Below the pieces are notes generated by a model. It searched no databases and was not told where the DNA came from. It saw nothing but the letters and a program-made list of their open reading frames with translations. DNA of 64,000 nucleotides from Filobasidium wieringae. Its lineage: Eukaryota; Basidiomycota; Tremellomycetes; Filobasidiales; Filobasidiaceae. Position numbers and translations under genes: made by a program. Positions 14,401 through 26,276 of this stretch are shown piece after piece (positions within the stretch are counted from its first letter, which is position 1; the number at the start of each line of letters is the position of its first letter). The stretch lies in assembly GCA_001600055.1 (NCBI GenBank), contig BCIV01000018.1, positions 496,001 through 560,000 on the forward strand. The letters run 5' to 3'.

Positions 14401-15753
14401 GCGTTGGTATGAGACGCTTTCAGCGGCTTATAAGGTGAGCTTATGCTACTACCATTCGTGGTACGGATCAAAATGACTGACCATCTTCTTCGAATAGGGT
14501 TCTGGTTACGGAAGCCTGGTGCAGCCAGGTGAACTATTCGAATCGACTTCTTTGGTTACAGCAGATCTTCCTCGCATCGATAATGCTCTTCGTAAGTGAA
14601 AATCGTTTATAATCTAGCGTAGATACGATTCTCACCGACGTTATCACCAGGTGTTATACAACGCCATCGCTTGAAGCATAAACCGAACATCATCCTCATC
14701 CTCCTTCCTCCGAACACAAAAGATCCATCGACAACGCTTCTAAGCCTCATGGAGAAGTGTCACGAGCAATTTAATACCGCATACCCCGCATACCCTCATA
14801 CCAACACTGTATTACAATTTTCTTTCTTGGATAGCCTTCATGACTCCGACTGTATCGACCGTCTTGCTTCTACGATCTATCACAGGCTTCCATCTCATAT
14901 GCCACCGGGACTCTCAACTACTGTATCCAACACCAGCATCGCATCGGCAAACATGCCTTCTTTCACGCTCTCTCCATCTGGTCTCAATCCTGCGTCACTA
15001 TTATCGTTGCGTTGGCCAGCCCCATCTCTTTCTCCGTTGGATACCGGTCGGATCCTTCATGTAGCGTACGGCGTTGGACGACAGGGGCAACTGTTCGTGA
15101 CATGTTTGGACGAGCTGGGCGAAATATGGAACGTCCAAACCTGGCAATCATCCAGTACACCAAATTCGCCAACAACTAGAATTGGAACGGTTTGGACGTT
15201 CATTAACAACGTTATCCGCTGTACGAACATAGAATGGCGAATCGTTGTGACACGTATAGGCAGCTGTTCAAATCAGGAGCTGAGTGGTAAGCATAGCCAG
15301 TAATTCCAATCGCTCATTGAGACTGACGGACAAAGGAGTCCTATAGCTTGGCAGACGGTGATGCAGAAAGCTTGCCTTCTCGGACCGTCGACCTTGCATT
15401 TCGAGCTATTACAATGCGATCTCGGGAACCCATACCAACTCCAGTATGATGGGGGACAGTGTGTCACCGAGTCGAAAGCGGAGGTGACCGTGGATCCTGT
15501 CCTCATTGTTAAAGGAACCTACGCCATAGGTCGGAAGGAATCTGATCGGTATCAGGTTGACCATTTGTTTTCGGCCTCCTCTCAAAACGGTACCATCTGT
15601 CAAACGGACACCGAGTTGATGAGAAGCATCCGAGCTAGTTTCAACGGTTTGCAGGTACTTGGTCACCTGCGATGGGGTTTCCCTGTGGACAACCCTCTTC
15701 CGCCGCATCTTCAACTCATACAGATGTACCAGAACGTTGTTGTCGCTGCCTAA
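11426..15753 (+). CDS. MED13: Mediator kinase-module subunit Med13
   Basis: Large subunit linking the Cdk8 kinase module to core Mediator in the nucleus (yeast Srb9/Ssn2). Exons 11426-14434, 14498-14591, 14651-15286 and 15347-15753 join in frame to 1381 codons. The C-terminal third carries the signature: an LPP..K..TTLL segment, then QLFVTCLDELGEIWNVQTW, then WRIVVTRIGSCSNQEL followed across an intron by AWQ. These match the Med13 C-terminal domain pattern of a D.GE motif and a (V/I)V..(K/R)(I/L)G....E...W motif. The middle is acidic and disordered (about residues 480-850). The N-terminal half has a CVWPLSWLVTD segment like the WP-L motif of Med13. In-frame ATGs at 11426 and 11498 both fit; I took the first. 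The family name rests on the C-terminal half. Confidence 0.75.
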
Positions 15754-16442
15754 TCTGTTCGTTATATAAGGGACGGCGATAATACGCGATGTCGCTATGT
15801 CTCGAGACCGCCTTGTAGCCAGATGGCCAAACGACCTTTTCAAAATTCTTGCAAAGCAGGTCATTAAAGACAGCCGAATGTCAAATTTTACAAGCGGACT
15901 GGCGCTCTTGATCTGCTGCCAAAAGGAGACCGAGCACTTCGATATAACAGGCAATTCTGTGTATGAGATCCCCGCTGTCTGAGCAGAAATATTCAAAGAT
16001 TTCGGCTCTGCTTTATCGAGACGGTCCCCCTTCCGTACCAATTCTGCCTTTAGAACATCGACTTGGCGACGAGGATGACGACTGACAGACTTGGTCAGAC
16101 CTGACATATTGGCGCAGGGTACACTGAATATTGAAAATAGGGGAGCTCGAATGTTATGATGATTGAATCTCGCATTGGTGTGACAGTAGCCGAGACGGCG
16201 TCGAGGCCGTGCCAGTACATCATGAACGGACAAGGGGAACTTGTACGAGCAGGAGAATGAGGAGAACCAGGACGCCGAGCCGAGAGACGAGACGAGGCTT
16301 GATGCATTCATGCGAGTGGCTCGCCAATCAGCTGGCTCGGTACTCGGTACAACAAGTGTAATTCGTGCCCGCCCTATACGTGGGATACTTGACTGACAAG
16401 GAGGCCGCGACTGCTCGATACAGACATAAGCCACAGTCAACG
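15754..16442. other. Convergent intergenic region
   Basis: Lies between the 3' ends of MED13 (+) and the PAN-like gene (-). A long minus-strand open frame crosses it and the last MED13 exon, but it has no recognisable domain and I treat it as chance. It may hold the 3' end of the PAN-like gene if an alternative last intron is used. Confidence 0.45.
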
Positions 16443-17119
16443 TCATATTCTTTTATCGTTACAGACCGATAACGTACCAGCTGCAGCATTTTGATCGCAA
16501 GTGAGTCCTCGCGCGGCACCTTGCCATCCGTTGACAGTGACGGGAAAGTAACCGTCGATCTCGGTAAGGGTGTAACAAACCTGAGTGTATTTCCAAGTGT
16601 CGGCCACGCAAGCTGTTGAGCGTGTAAAAGGTTTGATCATTAGCTCGGCAATCCTACTGAGAGAGACGTGGGCAACTCACATGGCATGCTCTGACACAAC
16701 TGGTGACAAGCCTCACGACTGGCAATGCCTGTAGTTTGTGCTGCGGCGGGATAACTAATGTCCAAGCCGGTATAAACGGCCCAGGGCGTGTTTCCGGTAG
16801 AAGTATAAGCAGAGCAGTTTGAGGCAGGGAAATTCGAAGCGCTGGTTGTGGCGGCGGATGCAGCGGCGGTCGTGGTTGCGGAGGTGGTGGCTCGTTTTGC
16901 TTTCGGATTGTCTCTCAGGTCGATGAGCTTGCTCCGAGTGACGTGATTTAGTCGGCGAACAGGAGCCTGGGAAGAAGTGGCGGGGATGATTATGGGTAAC
17001 TTGGTCTGGAATGTAGAGAGGAGTTCGGATCGAGAGCGAGGTCTGAAGCCAACTCTGGTGGAGGACGCCGTCATGAATAGACAGGCAAGACTGAGGAATA
17101 GGAGGATGCGGGGAAACAT
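16443..17119 (-). CDS. Small secreted protein with PAN/apple-like cysteine domain
   Basis: Exon 1 runs 17119-16681 and exon 2 runs 16612-16443, giving 202 codons. The N-terminus (MFPRILLFLSLACLFMTASS) is a clear signal peptide. An Ala/Thr-rich spacer follows. The last ~100 residues have spaced cysteines (NCSAYT, EACHQLCQSMPSC, TWKYTQVCYTL, GLTCDQ), the spacing seen in PAN/apple-type modules that bind protein or carbohydrate. The intron falls inside this module and rejoins SMP-SCVADTW. A donor-like GTACGT sits 32 nt before the stop, so a third exon reaching to about 16328 is possible and the C-terminus is uncertain. Family assignment is by cysteine pattern only; the protein could be a lineage-specific wall or secreted factor. 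Confidence 0.55.
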
Positions 17120-18381
17120 GGTGTAAGCTTGTAGGAGGAGGGACTGGAGGAAGTGAGGTGTAAGAATGAGTTGCGGGAAGAGTCGGCCGGCCGGGGAGGG
17201 TTGGTACGAGAGAGGAGATAGAGATAGGCCTGAGTGTGATGGCGAGATACCCAAGAGAAAGAGAAATGGGATAGAAGGGAGGTGGGGGATAAGGGCGAAA
17301 GATGGATCGGGAGAGAGGAGCGAAGGACAGGTGAAGGTAAAGATGACAAGGGCGATCACTGATGAATTACATCGCGGTCGATCCTGCTTATATAGCCACA
17401 TCGATTTGAGCGCAGACCAAATCTAGCCAGGACCCCGTTCATGTGTAAGACATGCGGAGGTTGTGCACTGTGAACGCACGACAGGATAAAGAGACCGTAG
17501 GCGAGTATGTATGTACAAGTATTCGAATATAGCTATACATTGACTCTGTATAGCTATATTCGAACAGACAGTCATCAAGCAGTGACAAAATAGATCGGAT
17601 GTAATGGCCTCGATGCATTAGATCCGGTGCGCGAAGGCGCTGAGTTGGTGAGTAACCTGCGGATCTGTCTTTTCCGGTTTCACATCTCTTCCTGAGACAA
17701 GATCTTCGAAGTCTTCGAAGGCCGACGGTTGATCAGGAACAGGATCTGGTTAGGCCGAAGTATGGGTCGATTGCCACCGATACGGGCATCCTGACATTCA
17801 CATGTCCTTTCCCAACTCAGCGTGCTGGATATCCACCTTGGTTTTTGGTGGCCCCTTCTACTTGAGCTACTTCAAGGCCGTTCATCAACACTGAGAAGAC
17901 ATACTTCCGGTCCGATGGTAATAGTTGTCAAGCCCCTGCACATCACCATCGAACAGAGTCATTGGTATGACAATAATGGTGTCCATTGACACTCCTAGCC
18001 ATAAGCATCAGATAAATATCTCATCATCAGTTAGAGGTAGATGCGGATCTTTGGCCTCCTAGCAGCTTGGTGGCGGACGTTCACAAATCAGAGCTGATGC
18101 CTACTACTATTTCATGATGTCTTAAGACCTCGAACATGATGAACCTTGATACCGTTGGGCCCATTTCTTTCCCTTGCCGGTGCGCCGGGTTGTGTGGGAG
18201 GGAGACAGATCAGGCCATCCGCTGAGCGATTTGGATTGCCTTTGATACCGCAAACATACCACCGAAATGAAATTTGAGGAAGTCACTCGTCCAGCTACCG
18301 ATATCCATCAAACATACTCAACTTTGGAACCTAACAAAGAGAAGCTCAGGGATTATGCATAAACGTCATGTTAAGTCAATC
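17120..18381. other. Intergenic region, 1.26 kb
   Basis: Upstream of the PAN-like gene and downstream of SEC63 (both minus strand). No protein-coding gene is supported. Its main feature is the perfect hairpin listed separately. A short CTTCGAAG repeat occurs near 17705-17720. Confidence 0.5.
17522..17564. repeat. Perfect 18-bp inverted repeat (hairpin)
   Basis: Left arm TTCGAATATAGCTATACA at 17522-17539 and its exact reverse complement at 17547-17564, with a 7-nt loop. It lies about 400 bp upstream of the PAN-like gene start. It is too perfect to be likely by chance, but its role is unknown (cruciform, paired binding sites or transposon footprint). Confidence 0.9.
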
Positions 18382-20982
18382 TCAATCGCTGTCTGAGTCG
18401 CTATCCGAATCACGATTTCCTTTCCTTGGAGTGTCGTCCTCGCTATCGCTGGTGTCGGCATCGGAATCTGAATCGTCGTCGTGCTCCTCGTCCGCGTTCC
18501 TGACTTTCTGGCCCTTAAGCATAGCAATCTGACCGGCAATGCTATCGATGTCTGGTTCACTGATGTCTCCGTCATCTTCCACAGCTTCCTCCTCCGGATT
18601 TGATACAGTAAGCTGCGGATAGGTGGAGATTAGTACGGCGAAGCGGGCATTCAGTAATGGTCAAGCTCACCACCATAGACTTCGAGGGGATTACGCCTGG
18701 ATAGGTATCGCTGATGTAGTATACCTCGAGAGTGGTGCTTCCAGGACTGGGTGGAGCAGGGAAGCTCAGCTTGAATGTCTTGCCTTTAGCTGAACTGCCA
18801 TCTGCTTTAGCGCTTGACGAAAGAAGGGGGATGTCTCCGATCCGCTGGGGAGGGAAGAGAACGGTGTTCGTTGTAGCATCGGCTACAACAACCCACCAAT
18901 GGGGTTTACGATGCTGCAGGGAGGCGAGACCAATCAGTAATGTACATAGAATATGAGGCCAATGCACATACAGCTGGCCATCGTGGGGCATGTGCGTAGA
19001 CTTCCTCTTTTTCATCCTTCGTCGTCGCATTTGCATTCTTTTTCGATGACTGTATCGCATCAATGGATGGCCCCGGAGCCGTCAAATGCACAGTGTAGTT
19101 GAACTGGCAAAGCGAACCAACAGTAATGGAGTTTTCGCCCTCAACTGAAAGGTCAAACCAAGTCAATAATCGTGTTAGATCCAGCAGCGGCTGCGTTCAA
19201 CTCACCTTCAAACTTGGCGTCCGTGATATGGAGACGGGGGATTTCCTTTGCGACTCGAAGCCCCTCGTTCCCGACCAACTCAGAAAGTTCGCGATCTCCC
19301 TCGATCTTGGCTTGCCAATCATCCCCAAGAACTCCCTTCATCAACAGGGTCTTTGCTTTTTCAACATCAACGCTTGGCAATTGCATGGTCGGGAAATCGA
19401 TAGAAGGCGTAGCTTGGACAAGTTGAGCGTACATGTTCATGCATGCAGTAGTGGTATCGAGCCAGTGGTAAGCAACAGCTACGTTGATAAGAGATGGCAT
19501 AACTTTGGGAACCTGCAGAAGTATCTTCCGGCGCTCTGTCGGAGGTAAAATCAACAAACCGATCCTGTATCCCAAGCAGATGGTAAGGCTCACCTTCCAG
19601 CAACTCTGACTCGAGATCGTCCACCCGCAATAAATGACTCCAGAGCAAGGATACCGCACGTCGGTTAGAAGGGTTAGGCAGAACCACTCCTTTGCCATTT
19701 CCACCTTCCCACCCGGCGCTCAAAACATCTCCCAACCCCAATCTCTCGCACTCTCCCTTGATCCGTTTTTCCAAAGCTTCGGTCTGGGTTTGTTTTGCCC
19801 GTTTGACCTTTTTCGAACCCTTTGATCCAGCTGATAGTATGAGTTTGAGTTCAGATGCGGAGGCAAGAAGGGCGAGGAGCGCAGGGAAAGAGATGTTTTC
19901 TTTCAAGTTATGGAAGAACATTTCAGCAGTCGAAGAGAGAGCGCCATCCTTGGTCAAAACACGTTGTCTGAACCACCATCGGCCCTGATGGTAGGAAAAC
20001 GGATTTTGTTCAGAAAACAAAGCACAGAATAGTGCAAATATTATATTGTCAAAAGGGCTTACCACGACGAAGGGGATTCCTCCTCCGAGACCAAGTCCAT
20101 ACAACGCCAAGATCCAGAATCCATTGTTTCCCTCAACAATCCACTTCGGAATGGCGATTTTGTCTTCCCTAGGCTGTTGTCCGTCCGGGTTACCGAATTT
20201 GCGCAGGTTCTCTCGGATAGTATCATCAGTCAAACTGAGCAAGTCAAGGTAGGTTTAAGTTTCTTATACTATCAGAGTCTACAGAACCTCGCCATCTCAC
20301 GATTTGTAGGCCTTGGTCAGTTCGACGTAGTATGCTTCGGCTTCCTCCTTGGTCTGGTTGTCACTAGACCTGATCTTGTCTGGATGGCTATATGCACAAA
20401 GGGACATGAGCATCTTATCCTTAAGCGTTTCCGTTTCCCACCTGCGGAAACGTACTACTTGAGCGAAATACGCTTATAGTGCTTTTTGATAGCCTTCTCG
20501 TCACTTGACTGATGTGGGGTATAGCCTCGTGAATTTAGGCAGCCGTTTATTGCAGATTACCGAACAACCTCACTCACAGAGCTGATACCAAGAATCTCAA
20601 AAGGATCATAGATCTTCAAGCTACCTGGCTCTTCTTGTGAGATCGTATACGCCAATGCAAAGAATGCCGCCCATCCAGCTAGCAGGAGAAGATTTCTGAA
20701 CGAATCGTATATAATCAGCTCAGTAGTCGTTACTGGTCGTTCATGTTCCTCATGGACTCACCGGATAGAAAAGAGATTCAGTCCTCGTTCACCAGCCTTC
20801 AAGGCCTTGATCTTCTTCTGACAATCCGCACAACTACATTCTTTGCCTTTCTTGGGTCCGCTCGTCACACTTCGTTTCAGTAGGACTAAGGTTGTCGGAA
20901 AGAGGACGAGAGAGAGGAAGGATATTCCGAAGTAAGATGCCAAAGCACCGGACTCGTCATAAACTGTCTCTCCGGACGACAT
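18382..20982 (-). CDS. SEC63: ER protein-translocation subunit Sec63 (J-domain protein)
   Basis: Recruits BiP/Kar2 to the Sec61 channel for post-translational import into the ER. Exons: 20982-20762, 20695-20578, 20508-20456, 20387-20301, 20234-20063, 19984-19594, 19535-19206, 19144-18972, 18913-18671, 18612-18382; total 672 codons (yeast Sec63 has 663). Visible features: membrane segments near 14-36 and 75-95; lumenal J domain starting DPFEILGIS with the HPD motif near 132-134, split by an intron between Y and HPDK; a third membrane segment near 197-217; the long Sec63/Brl domain (VDDLESELLE, then SLINVAVAYHWLDTT); and a strongly acidic Asp/Ser tail (about 600-672), the usual Sec62-binding end. 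All splice phases agree. Confidence 0.95.
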
Positions 20983-21250
20983 GCTGGCGACTATAGCCTA
21001 TGATATTGTTGAACGAAGCGAGTGAACATCAATCAACTTGAAATTACAATGTTGGAATACCGAGCGCTCTATTCCGCCACGTCCTGGCACGAGTAGTCAT
21101 AACTCAGAGCTCAGACTTGTCGACGAATGACTTCGTCACATCTCCCGAGTGCACAACGATGCCATACAAAACCAACGCATGCATGATTATGAAGTAAGCG
21201 AGCAAGTACCTGATCAGAACATCTATGGATACAGTATGCTAGATACGAGA

Positions 21251-23878
21251 TCAATCGTAATTTTCTATGAGTTTAGATCGCGCTCGTAAACGAGGTCCGT
21301 AAGTGTAGAAGATGAAAGGGAAAGCTCCCATAGCCACAGCTATGAATCCCAAAGTCGAACATGCCCTGCAGAGAAGCAATTCCTCAATATTCATAGGGAT
21401 GTGGGAGTTTGATGTAAGAGGGCTTACCAAGCAATTCCCAAATTTCCGAAAAGAGGTTGGACTGCAAAAGGCAGACCGTAGTTATCCGAAATAGCGTAAA
21501 GGTTAGCATCTAAATGCCAACGAGGGTGATGGAAGTGATACTTATTACTGCAAAGAGCGATCGCAAGAAGGTATTGCTCGCCACAGCACTGGCAGCCCGC
21601 TTGGTATAAGAATCGATCAAGTAATTCAAACCGGACTGATAGCGATCGATTAGCAACCTGTCGACCTAACCTAAACGTATGGATCGGTCGTCTCGCTCAC
21701 CTGGAAGATCAACAAGAAACTGGTACCGATCAAGGTAAACCCGAGGACCGAGGGGAACCAGTTTATGCTTGGATCCGAGGTCCATCCTGCTAAGAAGAAT
21801 CCAGCGGGGAAAAGGACAGATCCGATCATCATAGGTGGCAGGCCTGCGTTGTATAGGCTCGACGTTAGTATAGCGAATTTCGTTTAATGAACGCGGTTCT
21901 CTGGTACTCACGCATTTCAGGTCTCGCCCGTCCTCCGTTCCTCTCAAGATGGGGTCCGAACACGAAAGTAGACCAAGCGATGTTGATACCTATTCATTCA
22001 CATTGCTCAATCAGCACAACCCCCGCAAACCAGCATGAATGGAATCTCACCCGCAGCGATGAAGCATCCGACCATGACTCCGAGGAAAGGTAGTGCACCG
22101 ACTAAAGAGTTCCAACCCCTATTTTGCTCGTAGATCACCTAACGGTGTATCGACCCCAAGTCAGATCAAGGATTCATGATGTGACCGCAAACCACGTGCA
22201 ACGAACCGGTATCGCTCCGAAAAGCATGTAGCTGAAATCAATGGGAGTAAGACACTACAAAGCGCGTCAACCCAAATGTAAGACTTACAGGATTCCATAA
22301 GTAAATGAGTTATACCTGTTCCAAAAACGCCCATCAGATCTGGGCATTCGAATCTCTCTGTGCGTTCGCGACCTCAACTTACAAAGTGATACAGCTGACC
22401 ATAGGTTCCGTAGCGATCATAATAAGCGGCAAGCTCAAATTGCTCTCCAGGAATTTGACCAGGTCCCTCTCCCTCTCTTCGTGTTTAGAATGTAATGCCC
22501 ATCTTCCCGTCTTTCTTCGAAGCTTGGCTGCTTTACGGGTAAGAATAACGGGAGCGAATGTTTCGGGAAGGAAGATTATATCCAGGATCAACACAGTGCA
22601 GGTCAGGATTAGGGAGAGGTATTCCGTCCATCTCCAACCTAGGTATGATTGGGCTGCTGCGCCGCCTATGATCGGACTATGTGATTTGGAAGGACATTGA
22701 GTTGAGATCGAGACGTTAAGTGAGAGAGTATGGCTTACCCAATCGTAGGACCCGCTACGACGGCGAGACTGTAAAAGACCACAGCCGTTCCTCTTTCCTT
22801 TTGATCAAACATATCTGCCAATCCTCCTCCGACAGTAGTCACCGGCTATTCATCTCTCACTACATCAGCAATCCTCGTCTCCCCTTTGTCATCTCGAAAC
22901 AAATGCAAACTCACAGCAGAAGCAAACAACCCGGCGAAAAACCTCGTGATGAATATAGTCTGAACATCCTTGGCCACAGCCGTCCCAGCAGTAAAACAAG
23001 CGAAAATAAAGACGGGTCCTATGATACTAGCTTTCCTTCCGTACTCTTCACTAAGAGGGGCCCAGATAAGAGGCCCAGGTACGTATCCCAAGATGAATAG
23101 AGAGACACCGAGGACGGTGGTTTGCCTGGTTAGGTTGAATTCTGCACCGTAGTACGAGGAGGCGGAGGAGAAGACGGAGGATGCGAAGGTGGAGCACATT
23201 GTTGTGAGACCGAAAAGCATTGTGGTTGTGACTTTTCTGCGAAACGACTGTGGGACGTTGAAGATGGTCGTGGAAGTCGATAGATGATTGATGAGGACAT
23301 GTGAGAATCAGTGATATGGATGGGTGGACATCTAGAAGGATGTAAGATGACTTACCCAGTTTTTAGGATTAGCTTGGTCCGTCTGATACAGGGAAGCTTT
23401 CGTAAGTCTAGGTACCAAGTACAAAAGAGCGAAACGGACAAACCTTGCTATCGAAAGTGACGATATCATCCTTCCACTCCCTCTCTTCAGGTGACACGTT
23501 CTGTTTCTCATCCACTCTCGACTCGGAAGGTCTCAACGATCCTGTGAGTTTCCTCTTCAACCCCGAGTTCCCTTTCCCGTCAGTTCCTCTTTTTCCCTTC
23601 TCGTTCCCATCCGCAGCATTCCAGCCGTTTTCCATCTCATGCTCGTGCTCGTGCCCTTCCTCCTCGATCCTTTCCACCCCTTCACCCCGGTTAACGAGCG
23701 TCATACTCGTCCTCGGCGTTCCTTCCGCACTTTCAAGAGGATTATGATCGTGTTCATCTATTATGAAAGAATCGATATGGTCTAGCGGGGTCGTTATCCT
23801 GTGCAGATTCGTCCCGGGGTATATTATAGGAGCGGGCAGGGTTTGTGACCTTGATCTCGTTGTTGGTCTGAGAGACAT
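21251..23878 (-). CDS. MFS transporter, drug:H+ antiporter-1 type
   Basis: Exons: 23878-23444, 23382-23356, 23247-22915, 22845-22739, 22676-22383, 22315-22289, 22231-22207, 22138-22051, 21989-21912, 21843-21701, 21635-21542, 21461-21428, 21365-21251; total 599 codons. A long charged cytosolic N-terminus (about 145 residues) precedes NPKNW and about 12 membrane segments. The DHA1 family signature is clear: [20 protein letters not shown] after TM2-3, and the NLGIAWACSTLGF-like end of TM11-12. Such proteins export drugs, polyamines or organic acids at the plasma membrane; the substrate cannot be told. Three donors are weak (GTTTGT, GTTCGT, GTATCA), so small shifts are possible. No biosynthetic cluster surrounds it. 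Confidence 0.88.
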
Positions 23879-24244
23879 GATGACAGACGACGAGGGTATG
23901 AACGAGGAAATGTGGCTGGGTATATGTCGACGGTATTTGCCCCTGTCGGCCGGTCGAATCTGTTTCCCTTTGAAGTCGAAATCTCGAAGAATCGCAGTTC
24001 AGTTTTGGGAAATAACTCGCGATCGAGATTACGTCGTTTCATCTATTTCCTCTGCGATGCCGAACACTCGGCAACGGTCATCACCGATAGCGCATAAGGA
24101 GTGGCTGATAACGCATACACTCATGGTGTGTCGATCACATACAGCTGCTACATCTCCCGACCGAGACAAGCAAATGTGTCATGTGTCTTGATAAGATTGA
24201 AGTTCTGATGCATGTATTTAGGTGTGCGTGAGAAATTCGTCTCC
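23879..24244. other. Intergenic region between MFS gene and UFE1
   Basis: About 366 bp holding the MFS gene promoter and the UFE1 3' end; no gene seen. Confidence 0.5.
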
Positions 24245-25642
24245 CTAGCTATAGAAATCCAGGAACAACAGCGCCAGACTGGCAATGACCAGGAAGACGA
24301 CCAAATACAACCTCCCCTCTTTCCCCCTCTCCCTAGCTCTCTTCAGCTGAGTATTCGCCCGGTCCAGATCAGCCACCGTCTCTATAGCTTCATCGTAAAG
24401 AAGCTCGATACTCTCCGTCTGAGTAGCCAGATGGGCGATCAAGGAGGATTGTAATTGACTGATCTCCAAGAGAGATTTCTCCGCCCTCAAGACGGTATTC
24501 AACGTCGTGTTCATGTTCTCCAAGAGCGTGTCGTTTTCCGAAGAGAACTGTTGGATCTGTTCTTGTGTCAGAGTAGAATCGTTCGATTGGTCCTTCATGG
24601 ATCCTTCGGGTAGTGGCATGGTAGGGATGGTCAATGTGATCGGTTTCCCATCTACCCCGACTCTCTTTCCCGCTCCCAATCGTCTGATCAGACCTCCAGC
24701 TCTACCCGGCCCGTCAGAGTCGGCAGTGACGAGTCCTCCCAAACTCTTCCCCCGTTCTGACCGAATCTTGGCTCGTTCTTCTTGCATCTCCCGAATCGTG
24801 TCGCTCAATCTTAGAAGGGAATTATTCAAGGACCAAAGGATAGAAGCATGATGAGCCGTAAGGATCGTAGATCGTTGTTGAGGAGTGATCCCTTGTTCCT
24901 GAGTATTCGTCAAAGAGGGTAAAAGGGTCGAGAGTAATGATCCGGTAGCAGATGGTTTCGTTCTATTCTGCCGTACTAAAATCACCCACACATATAGTAT
25001 AATCAGCCTTCCTACCCTTCCCTCTCCTCCTTAGTCCAAACCTAAGAGGAAAAGAAACTCACTCTTCTCCCTAACCTCCAAAACCCCTACCCGCTCCTTA
25101 CACCCTCCCAAGACGACCCTAGCTCTCAAATCCACTTCTTCCCTTTCCCTCTCCGTAAGGACTTTCGCCCGTTCCAAAGCTTTCAGACGTTTTTGTTCTG
25201 GATCTTCTGGGGTTGAGGTCGAGGTCGAGGAAGTAGGACGGGGTGTGGGCGCTCGGGAAATGGGTACGGGTTGGGTTGAGAGATAAGCTCTTCGGATTGA
25301 TTGAAGGTGGGTGGAAAGGGATGTTAAATGGGTATACTATCGTCCGCAAACCCCACGTGCTCTATCAATTCCTTCTGCCCAACAACTCTACGACCTCGAA
25401 ACAGAAGGACATACGATAGAATACCCCTCCTTCAGAAACTCCCGCTCTTCCTCCCTCTCCCTCTTCTCCTCCTCTGTCAATCGTTTTCTTCTCCTCCGTC
25501 GTCCAAACGATCCTAGATCTTCTTTCGGTTGCTGGCTAAGGGGACCGGAGGGGGTCCCCGGGCGGGAAGGAGGGTATTGGGTCTGTGTGGATCCGGAGGG
25601 GAGGAGAGCGAGGAGTTCGGGAAGTCGGTTCGTCGGTGGCAT
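24245..25642 (-). CDS. UFE1: ER Qa-SNARE, syntaxin-18/Ufe1 family
   Basis: t-SNARE for fusion of Golgi-derived vesicles with the ER. Exons 25642-25415, 25336-25063 and 24975-24245 give 410 codons. The N-terminal part has the syntaxin-18 pattern EFLKEGYSI joined across an intron to YTHLTSLSTHLQSIRRAYLS. Near residues 320-385 is the SNARE motif (ENDTLLENMNTTLNTV.RAEKSLLEISQLQSSL..HL..Q...I..LYDEA), followed by a single C-terminal membrane anchor ending LALLFLDFYS, very like the FLDWY end of syntaxin 18. A basic run RRRRRKR lies near residue 50. Length and order fit the family. The 5' neighbour, gluconokinase, is unrelated. Confidence 0.88.
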
Positions 25643-26276
25643 TTTCAGCTTCTATATGTTCTTCACTGCGTTATGAAAGAGACTGTGATGGGGCTGAGGG
25701 TTCTTGGAGGAGGGAACGGTGATGAGGAATTGGTCTGTATCGACTGAAGTGAATTGTAGGTTATGACGTCTTGTTCCCCTTGCAACCTGACATGTTTCTC
25801 TATGAGGGGTCTTGTTTCGCGTTTCATCGTGTGTGCTCAGATGCACTAGATGGTTATGTAAAGCCCAAGAGCACTTCTTAGCTAAAGCAAGATCGATGGA
25901 GTATCGTTGCAACGGAGATAGTTGGGCATAGATCGTAGTTGAGTTGTCGTCCTGCTGGTATAAAGAGAACCATGTTATTGCGTGTCTTCCTAGACGCGTT
26001 TCTCAGAATCGTCTTCGCGCTGCTGTATATCTCGTCTGCTAGGCCTGCCTACACCCTGTTATATCGTTGATCAGTCTGTCGTACCTGCTCTCGGTCCTTT
26101 CCCGGGTTTTAGACGGATTGGGAACTCTCCTTTCACCCACCTTATACAGAACATTCGGAACGCTGCCTCGCAGTCGCCTTCCAGGGGAATCTCCTTATCC
26201 CGCAGAATCTTCGTATGCATTTCTATATTTGATTTGTACATCGCATCCATACTCATACACACCCCTCGCCCCGGAT
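25643..26276. other. Intergenic region upstream of UFE1
   Basis: 634 bp between the UFE1 start and the gluconokinase stop. Several short open frames are present, but none has a domain or splice continuation. Confidence 0.5.

Noticed and set aside
15409..16446. 345-codon minus-strand open frame overlapping the last MED13 exon antisense
   Set aside because: No recognisable domain, low-complexity composition, and it lies across a supported coding exon and a convergent intergenic region. Most likely chance.
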